Assembly: GCF_019802255.1 (NCBI RefSeq)
Contig: NZ_JAHYSS010000006.1
Span: forward strand, 602,604-666,603
Origin: Pedobacter polysacchareus
Lineage (GTDB): Bacteria > Bacteroidota > Bacteroidia > Sphingobacteriales > Sphingobacteriaceae
Direction: 5' to 3'
DNA length: 64,000 nt
The position numbers and the translations under genes are program-made. This document shows, one piece after another, positions 51,773-60,750 of this stretch; the first letter of the stretch is position 1; each line of letters starts with the position of its first letter. The notes under the pieces were generated by a model that saw only the letters and a list, made by a program, of their open reading frames with translations, was not told the DNA's origin and made no database searches.

Positions 51773-52911
51773 TATTTCATCATTTTGCTTAAGATTCTGG
51801 ACATATTTGAAGCACCTCGACCCATCGTGGAAGCAGCAGAGCTTATACCGGATGTAGACACGATCCATGTACTAATGCTGGGAACTGCTAACATGGTAAG
51901 ACCTCCAATCAAAAAGGTTACGATTACCATCCCGAAAGAGAGCAGGCCATTTCCGGCAAGCCACCCAAGTTTTTCCAAGCGGTCGGCAGAGGTGCCGACA
52001 AGCTCTTTGTAGCGGCTTATCTCCGCTTCCATAGCATAATGCTGGAATAAAGAAGCGACGTACAGAACCAGAAAACCGATACCTGTATAAAGATTAACCG
52101 AAATGAACCTTGCAACCCATGTAGTAAAACTGTCCCTGAATGCAGGAAGGATGCTGATTGCGACTGAGAATGGCCCCAGTATAATCAGTATCGTAGAAAA
52201 GATAATCTGGATAATGAAGATGAGATATACACAGATCCGAAGTACCCATAAAGCCAATGTTTCCAGAATGGAAGTGGCAAGGAGTTGCAGACCGACTTGC
52301 ATACGGTTACGTAACTCCACAATTGGGTTCCAAACCTCAGCAAAACCTTCCTTAACAGTAGACTTCACCGATTCCCAGGCATTTTGGTACCAGGTATCTG
52401 CCTCCTGTTTAGCTGTTTCTGTTTGGGCCTGCACAGTGAGCAGATTATCTGCTACCTGTACCATCAGCTGGGCTCTTTCCAGTCGTAAGTTATTGACTTC
52501 TGTTTGGCTGCTATTAAACATAATCTCAGTCTTATTTGCAATTATATCTGTGGGAAAGGAGACCACTCTGGTAAAAGGAGACCACCAAAGAATTACCATG
52601 ACCAGACCAAACGGACGAAGCAGTGGCATAATTTCCATTTTTTTATCACCCGACATCATTTCATATGACTTAACGGCAAAAAAAATGAGCATGAAAATGG
52701 CCGATAGTGCCTGTGCATCTGCAATAAATGCATCATAGTGCGTCCACAGTGTATTTTTCATTTCCTTTAAAAAATGCATCATACCTTCTTCGTAGACCCC
52801 GTTGCCTTGCAAAAAATTGAAAGTTTTTTTAAATGAGTCTGGCACATTTCCGGAACCTGATTGCATAAAAAAACCGGCAGTGCCGGTCAGTAAATTGGTT
52901 ATGTTCATCAT
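51772..52911 (-). CDS. traJ: Conjugative transfer protein TraJ (VirB6-like)
   Basis: A 379-residue inner-membrane protein with a periplasmic-type N-terminus, helices around 65-85, 100-115, a long soluble loop (about 130-195) and a C-terminal cluster of four helices (VYLIFIIQIIFSTILIILG, GIGFLVLYVASLF, LLSFGMVIVTFLIGGLTML). Size and topology fit TraJ, the VirB6-like channel component. Translationally coupled to TraK. Confidence 0.88.
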   Translation of the reverse strand: MMNITNLLTGTAGFFMQSGSGNVPDSFKKTFNFLQGNGVYEEGMMHFLKEMKNTLWTHYDAFIADAQALSAIFMLIFFAVKSYEMMSGDKKMEIMPLLRPFGLVMVILWWSPFTRVVSFPTDIIANKTEIMFNSSQTEVNNLRLERAQLMVQVADNLLTVQAQTETAKQEADTWYQNAWESVKSTVKEGFAEVWNPIVELRNRMQVGLQLLATSILETLALWVLRICVYLIFIIQIIFSTILIILGPFSVAISILPAFRDSFTTWVARFISVNLYTGIGFLVLYVASLFQHYAMEAEISRYKELVGTSADRLEKLGWLAGNGLLSFGMVIVTFLIGGLTMLAVPSISTWIVSTSGISSAASTMGRGASNMSRILSKMMK

Positions 52912-52912
52912 G

Positions 52913-53692
52913 TTAGAGTTTGGATTTCCTTAAAATTTCGTCAGCGATTTGCTGATCGGTTCTGAAACCTTGCCTTTCTACAATGGGCTGGTCCCTGGAC
53001 TTCATTTTGTTTGTAGATTCACTAAGAGCTAGGAATTTTCTGGCGTACTGTTTTTTTGCCTCCCAGGAAGTATTTAACCGACGATATTCCAAAAGCAGCC
53101 TGTGGTAGGTCAGTAGCCTTGAACCACGGTCAAGTGTTGTAGTCATTGCACCGTCCAGGCGTTCCTTAATTCCTGAGGACTCTTCGCGATACCACTCGTA
53201 AACGCCGTTGCGAACCAGGTAGTCAATTTCTTTTGCGGGAATTCCAGACATCAAATTTGCATCTTGTTCGTTTAAAAGAGGTTCAAATTCATGACGGTAG
53301 TATAGCATCCACAATGGATCGGCAGTAGAAAAAACAGCTGAATAGTTTACCGCTTCGGTTATTGCAGTATTTCTTAAAGTATCAGCATGCAGTTTATAGG
53401 CGTTTTCGGTATTTTGCATGGCCGCGGCAAAAGCCAGACGCTGAGTTTGTGGTCCGACAGGTCCCAATGGACGGAGGTCTTTTTTAGGGTAGTTCGGGTG
53501 CCACGCCCAGGTAAGCCAGTAGTTTGGATTAAGTCCTAAAAAGCCGCTAGTTGGGGTAAATTTCTTCCTGTCCCATTGTTTGAAAACCATACGTTCTTGC
53601 TGGTTAACAATAGACTGGTCTCGAATGATACGCTGGGCTCCTGCAGAAGCGGCCATCCCCAAAATAAGTATGGCTAGAATATAATGTTTCAT
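52913..53692 (-). CDS. Periplasmic transfer-region protein, family not recognised
   Basis: A 259-residue protein with a signal peptide (to about residue 19, AGAQ). The mature part has a Trp/Pro-rich N-terminal section (FLGLNPNYWLTWAWHPNYPKK) and a long helical remainder. It is at the place occupied by TraI/TraH in CTnDOT-type operons but I see no DUF4141 pattern. It is separated by two or three bases from its neighbours, so it is surely co-expressed with TraJ. Probably a periplasmic part of the transfer channel. Confidence 0.65.
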   Translation of the reverse strand: MKHYILAILILGMAASAGAQRIIRDQSIVNQQERMVFKQWDRKKFTPTSGFLGLNPNYWLTWAWHPNYPKKDLRPLGPVGPQTQRLAFAAAMQNTENAYKLHADTLRNTAITEAVNYSAVFSTADPLWMLYYRHEFEPLLNEQDANLMSGIPAKEIDYLVRNGVYEWYREESSGIKERLDGAMTTTLDRGSRLLTYHRLLLEYRRLNTSWEAKKQYARKFLALSESTNKMKSRDQPIVERQGFRTDQQIADEILRKSKL

Positions 53693-53695
53693 CGT

Positions 53696-54367
53696 TTATT
53701 GTTTTAAAATTTGATAATTACGGATGATATCATTGGCCATCCGAGTATCTTGATTTATAAAATCTCTATAAGGATTAGCCGTTTTTAACACCCCGTTCAT
53801 TTTTGCCCAATACATAGATCTACCCATACTATAACATAGTGCCCTCATGACTTTTAATTCCAGGATGACCTTACGTAGTAAAGCATCTCGTTTGTCGTAG
53901 TCCATCAACACATTGCCGCCTTCTTTTAAAATAAAATCAGATACTTCGCTAACCAGGGTAATTCCACGGGATTTCAGTTGCCTTGCAACATCCTCGGCAA
54001 ACAGCAATAAATAGGGCTCGCTGCCTGCAATAGAGATCATGGTATTGCTTTCCTTAATAATCTCTGTACTGATTCGAGCAATCTGTGTGGCGGCTATACC
54101 GCTTCTCAATGCTTGATTGACCTGGGTAAGTGAATTATAAATCAAGTTCTGCACCATCACCACTGAAGAGATATTCAGATTTATGTCATCCAAACGATTG
54201 TTAATGGTGCTTAGATAATTGTTATGGGTATTTTCTGCTGCCAAACGCACGCTGCCGTTCTCATTAACAATCGCAAAATGACCGCGGTCGAAAACTAATT
54301 TTTGCGCATTTGAACTTTCTGTACAAACGAGCAGCAAAAAACCTGCGATAAATAGTTGGCACCTCAT
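53696..54367 (-). CDS. Periplasmic transfer-region protein, paralogue 3 of 3
   Basis: A 223-residue protein with a signal peptide (to about residue 21, SNAQ) and an all-helical body. Shared with the next two upstream genes: a central ISIAGSEPYLLLFAEDVARQLK-type segment and the ending NPYRDFINQDTRMANDIIRN. The family could be a VirB5-like minor pilus/adhesin-type helical protein (inference from place, size and helical content). Overlaps the upstream paralogue by four bases. Confidence 0.65.
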   Translation of the reverse strand: MRCQLFIAGFLLLVCTESSNAQKLVFDRGHFAIVNENGSVRLAAENTHNNYLSTINNRLDDINLNISSVVMVQNLIYNSLTQVNQALRSGIAATQIARISTEIIKESNTMISIAGSEPYLLLFAEDVARQLKSRGITLVSEVSDFILKEGGNVLMDYDKRDALLRKVILELKVMRALCYSMGRSMYWAKMNGVLKTANPYRDFINQDTRMANDIIRNYQILKQ

Positions 54368-55023
54368 GGCGTTGTTGCTTTAAGAATAGAGGCATTACGT
54401 AATATATTATCAACAAGCTGTTTATCTTGCTCAATAAAATTGGCAAAGGGGTTCAACGAGCGTTTTCGGTTAGCATGGAACATGGCCGTGGCCAAACCTT
54501 TACTAGCCCCTTCTATCAAGCGGAGTTCAGTTAATGCATGTGAAAAAAGAATTTTGCGGTCGCTTGCTTTCATCTGGTTGATGTCGCCGATACTTAGGGC
54601 CAGACCAATAATATAATTCACCAACATTCTCGCTCTGTCTGCAAGGTCTTTTTCAGTCTGGAACGCTAGTGAAATCAGAATAGGATTATCACTAGCCAGC
54701 TGGTAGATTATATTTTGCTGTCGGATGATCTCTGAAACAACTGGGCTGGCTTCCAGTCCGATCTGTGCGGCATCAATAGCCAGTCCCACAGTATGAAAAC
54801 GGCTTTGTAATTCCCTGTACTTCGTCTTAAGTTTGCTCATTTGTGTTTTATTTACCTCTTCGTTTGCAGAAGTAACTGCCTGTTTATTTTTAGCTTCTTC
54901 CTGTCTGCTATTTTCGCTTTTACTTTCGGCTACCAACTGGTGAATTAGTTCTACATTGAGCTGGCAAAAAGCATGTTGTAGTATCCCGAAAAGCAGGAAG
55001 ATTAGGATAATCATTCCTTTCAT
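54364..55023 (-). CDS. Periplasmic transfer-region protein, paralogue 2 of 3
   Basis: A 219-residue exported protein (signal to about residue 20, AFCQ) with a polar coiled-coil-like stretch (about 35-80) and the family ending NPFANFIEQDKQLVDNILRN. It is the most diverged of the three: it lacks the N-terminal motifs of the other two but keeps the helical core and the C-terminal signature. Overlaps both neighbours by four bases. Confidence 0.65.
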   Translation of the reverse strand: MKGMIILIFLLFGILQHAFCQLNVELIHQLVAESKSENSRQEEAKNKQAVTSANEEVNKTQMSKLKTKYRELQSRFHTVGLAIDAAQIGLEASPVVSEIIRQQNIIYQLASDNPILISLAFQTEKDLADRARMLVNYIIGLALSIGDINQMKASDRKILFSHALTELRLIEGASKGLATAMFHANRKRSLNPFANFIEQDKQLVDNILRNASILKATTP

Positions 55024-55682
55024 TTTTTTAGGTATTTAGCGTTTCTGATGATATCATTAGCAATCCTTACATCAATATTTATATAACCGGAATAAGGATT
55101 AAGAGAATTAAGAATACCGCGCTGTTTCGCCCAAAACATCGTGCGATGCATTCCATAAGCAACACCCCGTAAGATCATCAGTTCGGTCCTGATGCGGTTT
55201 AATAATTTTGCTCTTTCGCCAGAATCCATCAGGTTGTTTATGCCACCCTGCAATACAAAGGAGCTGACTTCCGCAGCCAATGCCGTTCCCCTTCGTTTGA
55301 ACTCGCGAGCACCACCTTCAGCAAAGAGCAGCAGAACCGGGTTACTTTGAGCAATTGAAATAGCCTTGTTTACATCGGAAACAATATCCATGCTGATGTC
55401 GGCAATATCCTGAATGGCCAACAAGGATCGTACGGCGGCAGATACCTCACTTAACCCTCGGTAGATTTGTTGCTGCAAATCATTTACGATGACCAGCTGG
55501 CCAGTTACTGCCAATTGACCACGTTGGATCAATGTAAGGTTATCATTCGTTCTATTGAGCTGCCCGTTGATAATTCCTGAGTGTGCAGCCATAGCACCCG
55601 CCGTGGTTGGGTCCACATAAATCTGGGCAAAAACAGGACAGGCTGTAATAAAAAGTCCTGCAATTAGAAGTGATCGTTTCAT
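55020..55682 (-). CDS. Periplasmic transfer-region protein, paralogue 1 of 3
   Basis: A 220-residue exported protein (signal to about residue 19, VFAQ). Helical body with IVNDLQQQIYRGLSEVSAAV, SNPVLLLFAEGGAREFKRRG and the C-terminal NPYSGYINIDVRIANDIIRN, closely parallel to the protein at 53696-54367. Overlaps the TraG gene by four bases. Confidence 0.7.
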   Translation of the reverse strand: MKRSLLIAGLFITACPVFAQIYVDPTTAGAMAAHSGIINGQLNRTNDNLTLIQRGQLAVTGQLVIVNDLQQQIYRGLSEVSAAVRSLLAIQDIADISMDIVSDVNKAISIAQSNPVLLLFAEGGAREFKRRGTALAAEVSSFVLQGGINNLMDSGERAKLLNRIRTELMILRGVAYGMHRTMFWAKQRGILNSLNPYSGYINIDVRIANDIIRNAKYLKK

Positions 55683-58420
55683 ACAAAATCGGGTTTAAAA
55701 TATTCAGTTGAACTTGGGATGGGTATACCATCCTTATTAATCTGGCGGATAAAGGCATCCAAAGGCAATCCGCTTTTTTCCATATCGGAGACAAAAGCTT
55801 CCAATCCGCTTTGATAGGTCCCGTAGGTGCGGGTATAGATTTCCACCGCACTTTTTTCCGGTTTTTCGGTAGTATAGGCCAAATACTGAAAAATAGAGAC
55901 CTCCACGCCGTACACTTCCCCCGAAGCACCCCTTCGGATATATACCTCTTTAAAGCGCCCCCTGTTATCGGTGTTGCCCAGTTTATTAATGGTAAATATC
56001 TTCTTTTGCTCGATTTCAGTAATGGCCAGGAGTTTGCCGATCTCCTTGTAATTCTCTTTGAACTTGCTCTGGTCTAGCAGGCAAATGGTATCCGAATTGT
56101 TCAGTATACTATCCTTGACCACTGCATTGCCGATAATATCCCCCAATTCCTGGGTGACCACGATGGCCTCGCCCCAAAATTTACGGACAGTCTTATAGAG
56201 GTACAAAATGTACCCTGCCATTAAAGGTGAGGCGATTGCCTTCCACGCCTCTTCAATTATGAGGGCCTTTCGCTGATCCTTACGATGTCTCATCTTCTGG
56301 ATGAACACATCCATAATGATCAGTGTCACTATGGGAAACAGAATACGGTTCTCCTTAATGGCATCAATTTCAAAGACAATGAACCGCTCGGAAAAAAGGG
56401 ATGCGTCGGCAGGCTCGTTGAGGATACTTTCAAACTCTCCGCCACGGTAAAATTTCTTTAACACGTACCTGAACTCGTCCAGGTCGAACGCAATCCTTTC
56501 CTCGATTTTGATCTCCGGTATTTTCCCGAGTGCGAACTCATAAAAACTATTAAAATCAAGAGCGGTAATTCCCGTCCGTTCATGCCTGATACTGCCCAGT
56601 TTCTTTTCCTCGTTTACTGCGGAAAAATATTTTTGATTGAAAGCAGCCTTAAACGGAGTCGTATCAGGATCTTCTGCCAGCAGGACTTCATCTAAATCAC
56701 TGATTTCCAGGTTAAGCAGATTATCATCGATCACATCGAAGTCCATATCAAAAAGAGGGTTCTCCTTCATGCTTTCAAAGACACGTTTGCGTATGCTGAA
56801 AAGCTGTTTATGGGATAGGCCGGGATACCCCGGATTGAAATATCGGCTATAGTAGGCGGAGATTACATTGGAAATGACATCACGCTCAACCGAGCTTATG
56901 GTCCCTTCGGCACCCTTCCACAACAGGCTGACCAGGGTAATCAGAAAATCCTTTTTTTCTATATTGTATTCACTTTCAGCAATGGCAAAGGGGTTCATCG
57001 TAATCGGCTTGCTGTCCGACCAGGTAATGTACTTGCCCCGGAAATAATCGCACATCCCGGAATAGGAATGCCCGGTATCCACGATCACCACATCCATGTT
57101 ATAGAGCATATACTGCTCAATCAAGGCGTTCATAAAAAAACTCTTCCCGCTGCCTGATGGGCCGAGCACAAATTTATTTCGGTTATTGATCCGGTTGGTG
57201 CGCATGGGCAGGTCTGCGGGGTCTATCCCCACGGGAATACCTTGGCGGTCGGTAAAGCGAACCAGGAAGTCCGAGGGTTCATCTTTTAACAGAGATTCCT
57301 TAAAAAAGAAGCAGAGGGCAGCATCGGCGGTTGTCAAAAACCAGTCGTATTTTTTTAGTTCTACACCATTGCCAGGCAATGCGCAGCGGAAAAGTTCTAA
57401 CTGATTATAGGCGTTTCGTGATGGGATAATTCCCTGCTGAAAAAGTGCTGCATCAATATAATTAACAGCCTTCCTGATTTGTTCTTCCTCTGCACATACG
57501 ATCATGGAATAATGGGCATTGACGAGCATTTGATTTTCTCTTGCTACATCAACCAGCAACATATCTATATCCTCAACGCAGATGAGGTTGGCCGGATCGG
57601 GAACGCCTGAATGGCGTTTACGTTTCAGCTCTAGTTTATTGAGTGTTAGCTGTTGTGGTGGTATCTCTAACAATTGGTTATAAATGATAACACGATATCC
57701 AGGAACCTGATGTAAAAAAGAAAGGTTATCTACCGGAAAATCCCGCATTCCTTTGTTATCCTGCTTTTCGGTGTAGGGGCCTAACTTTTCCGGTAGATCC
57801 ACCGAATCGGTATTGACCATGCTGATACAACGGATGGCCAGATTACCCAAATTCAATTGTTCATCCCCACAACGCATATTATTAAGAGTGGTATGGGGCG
57901 AGGCAAACTCCATGCTAAGCACCTTACTTATGTATCGGTTGATTTCAACCTCATTCAAAAAGCTTGGGTTGAATCCGGCATTGGCTAGCAAATCTGAAAT
58001 TTTAATCACGTTCTGAAAGAAATCTGACAATACTTTTTTATCATAAGTATAGAAAGCACCGCGTTTAACCTGCTTGGTAATAATCAGGTAGGATTTAATG
58101 TCTGTATATTCTCGTCCTTCAAAATGTGCGTGATACTTCTGTTGTAAAAATTCGCTCTGATTTACACCCTTATATTTCCTGCGGATGAAAACATCCTGCT
58201 TTTGTATTATGTGTCCTTCGCCTAGAATCTTAATGATGTTTAGCAATACACTTTGATAAGCATTGTAAGCATCAGGGTCGGCGCCGTATTGCGGCACCGG
58301 GTTACTAATGTGCAGGATCATGGAGAAATCACCATTCTCGCCGTACAATAGCTGTAAGCCATTATAGGTATCGATCCCAGCAAAAGGAATTTTAAATCCT
58401 GTTTTTCTTTCTCGCTGCAT
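55679..58420 (-). CDS. traG: Conjugative transfer ATPase TraG (VirB4-like)
   Basis: A 913-residue cytoplasmic/peripheral ATPase that powers assembly of the transfer channel. Walker A is GPSGSGKSFF (near residue 423), Walker B-like strand KALIIEEAWKAI (near 710), plus FWGEAIVVTQELGD. The N-terminal half is the CagE/TrbE/VirB4 type. It overlaps TraF by 29 bases and the first periplasmic paralogue by four, indicating strict coupling. Full length for the family. Confidence 0.93.
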   Translation of the reverse strand: MQRERKTGFKIPFAGIDTYNGLQLLYGENGDFSMILHISNPVPQYGADPDAYNAYQSVLLNIIKILGEGHIIQKQDVFIRRKYKGVNQSEFLQQKYHAHFEGREYTDIKSYLIITKQVKRGAFYTYDKKVLSDFFQNVIKISDLLANAGFNPSFLNEVEINRYISKVLSMEFASPHTTLNNMRCGDEQLNLGNLAIRCISMVNTDSVDLPEKLGPYTEKQDNKGMRDFPVDNLSFLHQVPGYRVIIYNQLLEIPPQQLTLNKLELKRKRHSGVPDPANLICVEDIDMLLVDVARENQMLVNAHYSMIVCAEEEQIRKAVNYIDAALFQQGIIPSRNAYNQLELFRCALPGNGVELKKYDWFLTTADAALCFFFKESLLKDEPSDFLVRFTDRQGIPVGIDPADLPMRTNRINNRNKFVLGPSGSGKSFFMNALIEQYMLYNMDVVIVDTGHSYSGMCDYFRGKYITWSDSKPITMNPFAIAESEYNIEKKDFLITLVSLLWKGAEGTISSVERDVISNVISAYYSRYFNPGYPGLSHKQLFSIRKRVFESMKENPLFDMDFDVIDDNLLNLEISDLDEVLLAEDPDTTPFKAAFNQKYFSAVNEEKKLGSIRHERTGITALDFNSFYEFALGKIPEIKIEERIAFDLDEFRYVLKKFYRGGEFESILNEPADASLFSERFIVFEIDAIKENRILFPIVTLIIMDVFIQKMRHRKDQRKALIIEEAWKAIASPLMAGYILYLYKTVRKFWGEAIVVTQELGDIIGNAVVKDSILNNSDTICLLDQSKFKENYKEIGKLLAITEIEQKKIFTINKLGNTDNRGRFKEVYIRRGASGEVYGVEVSIFQYLAYTTEKPEKSAVEIYTRTYGTYQSGLEAFVSDMEKSGLPLDAFIRQINKDGIPIPSSTEYFKPDFV

Positions 58421-58700
58421 AGTTTAGTTTTAAGTGGACTGGATGGATAAAAATCCCTGTGTTTCGGGTTTTGGAGTGGAGGCCGTCTTTCTGTCGAAAA
58501 AAGGTATAGGTGAGCCCAGCTGAGATCAGGGCAATGGTCAAAAAACCACCTAAGTACATACTGGTGAGGGCTCCAATAAGGCCTCCGATTATCAGACCTC
58601 CAACTAAGGAACCTAATCCCCAATAAATGAATTTTCCTTTGAACCCCCGGTAAATAAGGGGCTTTTGAAGCCCCTTATAGATTGCATACTTGGCGATCAT
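58392..58700 (-). CDS. traF: Conjugative transfer protein TraF (DUF4133, VirB3-like)
   Basis: From ATG 58700 the protein has 102 residues: MIAKYAIYKGLQKPLIYRG start and two membrane helices (about 25-60) joined by GGLIIGGLIGALTS, then a short basic tail. This matches DUF4133/TraF, the VirB3-like inner-membrane component. An upstream in-frame extension to 58808 would overlap the TraE gene and is rejected. Start codon overlaps the TraE stop (TAATG). Confidence 0.88.
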   Translation of the reverse strand: MIAKYAIYKGLQKPLIYRGFKGKFIYWGLGSLVGGLIIGGLIGALTSMYLGGFLTIALISAGLTYTFFRQKDGLHSKTRNTGIFIHPVHLKLNYAARKKNRI

Positions 58701-59011
58701 TATACGCCGAAAAATGCTTTGATTACCACCGATACGAGTACCAGGAATAAACAGGAACCGCCCCAAGACATAAGTTCCTTGTTGATGTCCTGGTCCCCCG
58801 CGTTCCATTTGATGTACACGCGAACCCCACCGATCAATCCAACTACCGCACCGATAGCCAAAATCAGCGTAGATACTGGATCTACGTAACTCGTCAGCGA
58901 AGAAGTGGCGGCGTTTATACCGATGGAACCTCCGCCTTGGGCAAACGAAGATTGAGCTGCAAGCATTGAAAATGCAGCGATTGCAAACAGTTTTTTGTTG
59001 TTTACTGTCAT
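58700..59011 (-). CDS. traE: Conjugative transfer protein TraE (DUF4134, VirB2-like pilin)
   Basis: A 103-residue protein: signal peptide (to about residue 24, SSFAQ), two membrane helices (about 45-65 and 85-101) separated by GGVRVYIKWNAGDQDINKE. Matches DUF4134/TraE, the probable pilin of Bacteroidetes transfer systems. A related protein precedes it at 59055-59375. Confidence 0.9.
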   Translation of the reverse strand: MTVNNKKLFAIAAFSMLAAQSSFAQGGGSIGINAATSSLTSYVDPVSTLILAIGAVVGLIGGVRVYIKWNAGDQDINKELMSWGGSCLFLVLVSVVIKAFFGV

Positions 59012-59054
59012 GAATTGAGAAATTAAATGGTGAATGAAAAATTGAAAAGGCTGT

Positions 59055-59375
59055 TTAATGCACCCCGAACAGGGCTTTGAGGGCTGCCCCGATGATAGAA
59101 AGGAAGAGGCAGGAAAAGAACCAACCCATCACTTGGGCGTCTATATGATGTTTGCCGGATTGCCAATTGGCATATACCCGAAGACCGCCCAGTATGCCAC
59201 TGATGGCACCGAGGACAAGTACTAAGTCAGAAAGGCTGAAATACCAACGATGCATTTCTCCACTGACCTCATAAAATTCACTGATACCTGGCGGTGACTG
59301 GGCCGTTGCCAAAAAAGGCAGGGCAAAAAAAAAGACAACCGGAGTTGTCTTTAAAAGTGGATACTTGAATTTCAT
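59055..59375 (-). CDS. Second DUF4134 (TraE-like) protein
   Basis: A 106-residue protein with signal peptide (to about 25, ATAQ) and the same layout as TraE: helix, GGLRVYANWQSGKHHIDAQ loop, helix, ending KALFGVH where TraE ends KAFFGV. The tandem copy suggests a second pilin or a regulator of pilin assembly (inference). Confidence 0.85.
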   Translation of the reverse strand: MKFKYPLLKTTPVVFFFALPFLATAQSPPGISEFYEVSGEMHRWYFSLSDLVLVLGAISGILGGLRVYANWQSGKHHIDAQVMGWFFSCLFLSIIGAALKALFGVH

Positions 59376-59382
59376 CGTTGCC

Positions 59383-59688
59383 TTAATAAGGTATGGCTTT
59401 GGTGTACTCGATGACCTCGGACTGGGCCAGAGCGAAAAGTTGTTGAAGTCTTACTCCTCCAGTGCTAATAAGTGGGCCAGAAGATATAACCTGCCGGCTT
59501 TTGGGTTCGGGTGCTACTTCATCAGAGCCGACCTGTTTGGGTTGTGTTTCTTCAGAGAATACGAGTTCGTCCTGGCTCGTGCCTGTGATCGGTTGGCCTC
59601 GTGACTTTATCATGTCAAAGAGGATGTTAAACAGGTAATAAAGGGAATAGACAGCGGCAATGCTGAGTAGAAATTGTGTCCAATTCAT
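59383..59688 (-). CDS. Small membrane-anchored transfer-region protein (TraD position)
   Basis: A 101-residue protein with one N-terminal membrane helix (about 4-24) and a polar, Gln/Glu/Pro-rich tail with a short helix near the end (RLQQLFALAQSEVIEY). No domain recognised. Overlaps the upstream gene by four bases. Position corresponds to TraD of CTnDOT-type operons. Confidence 0.6.
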   Translation of the reverse strand: MNWTQFLLSIAAVYSLYYLFNILFDMIKSRGQPITGTSQDELVFSEETQPKQVGSDEVAPEPKSRQVISSGPLISTGGVRLQQLFALAQSEVIEYTKAIPY

Positions 59689-60050
59689 AATTTGATGGTT
59701 TTAATGTTTTCTTTGACGTATTCTATAAGTTCAGGGTGGGTAAGAAGAAAATGTTGCAAGCTGAATGCGATTAGTTTGTTCATATCAATTGCCTTGGCAA
59801 TTTTCAGTTGCTTCAATAGAAATACTGTGCGGTCATCCAGGCGGATCAGCAGTTTTTCCGTTCCTATCAGTTCAAAAGTCAGGATACTTTCAAACAGGGT
59901 GTCGAGCTTTATGTCAGGAGGCTTTTTAGTTAATTTATTTATAGGTTTCAGTTTAAAAGATATCTCGCCGTCCTCTATTTCCTTGTCGGGATGTCCATCT
60001 TTTTTAATCGTTTCTCTTAGCTCGTCGGCTAATGATTTTATCTGGCTCAT
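59685..60050 (-). CDS. Small transfer-region protein (TraB/DUF3408 position)
   Basis: From ATG 60050 about 121 residues; the start overlaps the ParA stop (ATGA). A disordered N-terminal part (about 1-50) is followed by a C-terminal helical part with KLLIRLDDRTVFLLKQLKIA and MNKLIAFSLQHFLLTHPELI that resembles the ribbon-helix-helix-type end of DUF3408/TraB proteins. With ParA it may form a partition-type pair (inference). Confidence 0.6.
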   Translation of the reverse strand: MSQIKSLADELRETIKKDGHPDKEIEDGEISFKLKPINKLTKKPPDIKLDTLFESILTFELIGTEKLLIRLDDRTVFLLKQLKIAKAIDMNKLIAFSLQHFLLTHPELIEYVKENIKTIKL

Positions 60051-60682
60051 GTATGGTCCTCCCAATCTAGATACTGGTTATAGATAAGATCAAGCAATGG
60101 CAATACGACCGGGTATAAAATCAGTGGTGTTTGGAAAGTGCTGATCCGCTGAAAATCCACGCGGTCAGCAAGGCTTGGAGCAACCACCCCAAAACGCCGC
60201 AGTACATTTTCAATTTCAGTCTTTGTTTCATATTTCACTGTATTTTTAACACGGTTAGGAATAAATATGAATGGGGCCTTATCATTGATCTTCCGTAGCA
60301 CCATTGCAAACAGTAAGGTCGAATCCACAGAAAATTCATCATAGGCGAAAGGACAAAGGATAAGGTCACATGCAGCAAACAAAGGCAGCAATCCGTCATC
60401 ATCCATTTTTCCGGGGAGGTCGATCAATATGATTTCGCCAGATCGGTTGCTCAGTGCATTGTGTAGGGATGGAAAATGTTTAAGATCAGCTGGAACAATT
60501 TCATAAAGTGGCTCATTTTCCAAAATTTTTGCCTTTTGAGCTTTTGTGGCCAACGACTGTTGATAATCCATATCCAAGACAGTGACGTTACGCTTTTTGA
60601 TTTGAGTAAGGTAATTGGCCAAAAGTAGCGTAAGCGTACTTTTGCCCGCACCACCTTTTTGATTGCCTAATAGTATTAGCAT
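60047..60682 (-). CDS. traA: ParA-family ATPase (TraA)
   Basis: A 211-residue ParA/Soj-type ATPase with deviant Walker A GNQKGGAGKSTLT (residues 6-18), switch I-like MDYQQSL and ILIDLPGKMDDDGLLP. It lacks an N-terminal DNA-binding domain. First gene of the tra operon in CTnDOT-type elements (TraA), with a role in partition or in positioning the transfer apparatus. Directly upstream is a short gap and the end of the relaxase gene. Confidence 0.88.
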   Translation of the reverse strand: MLILLGNQKGGAGKSTLTLLLANYLTQIKKRNVTVLDMDYQQSLATKAQKAKILENEPLYEIVPADLKHFPSLHNALSNRSGEIILIDLPGKMDDDGLLPLFAACDLILCPFAYDEFSVDSTLLFAMVLRKINDKAPFIFIPNRVKNTVKYETKTEIENVLRRFGVVAPSLADRVDFQRISTFQTPLILYPVVLPLLDLIYNQYLDWEDHT

Positions 60683-60750
60683 AATAATAGTTTTTTAAGT
60701 TTTTTTAGGGGTGTTATTTTAGAAAGGTTAAAGAACCAGGTCGCGTTAAG

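Noticed and set aside
51152..51868. Longer TraK start at 51868 (and longer TraL start at 51225, TraF start at 58808)
   Set aside because: The extra residues lie inside the preceding gene and look non-coding; the internal ATGs give family-like N-termini and stop-start overlaps.
52103..52738. Plus-strand frame of 211 codons inside traJ
   Set aside because: Antisense to a well-supported transfer gene, no recognisable motif, biased Ser/Arg/Ile composition.
53696..55682. CRISPR array or DNA repeat in the triplicated region
   Set aside because: The similarity is between proteins, not short regular DNA repeats. No CRISPR-like array was seen anywhere in the window.
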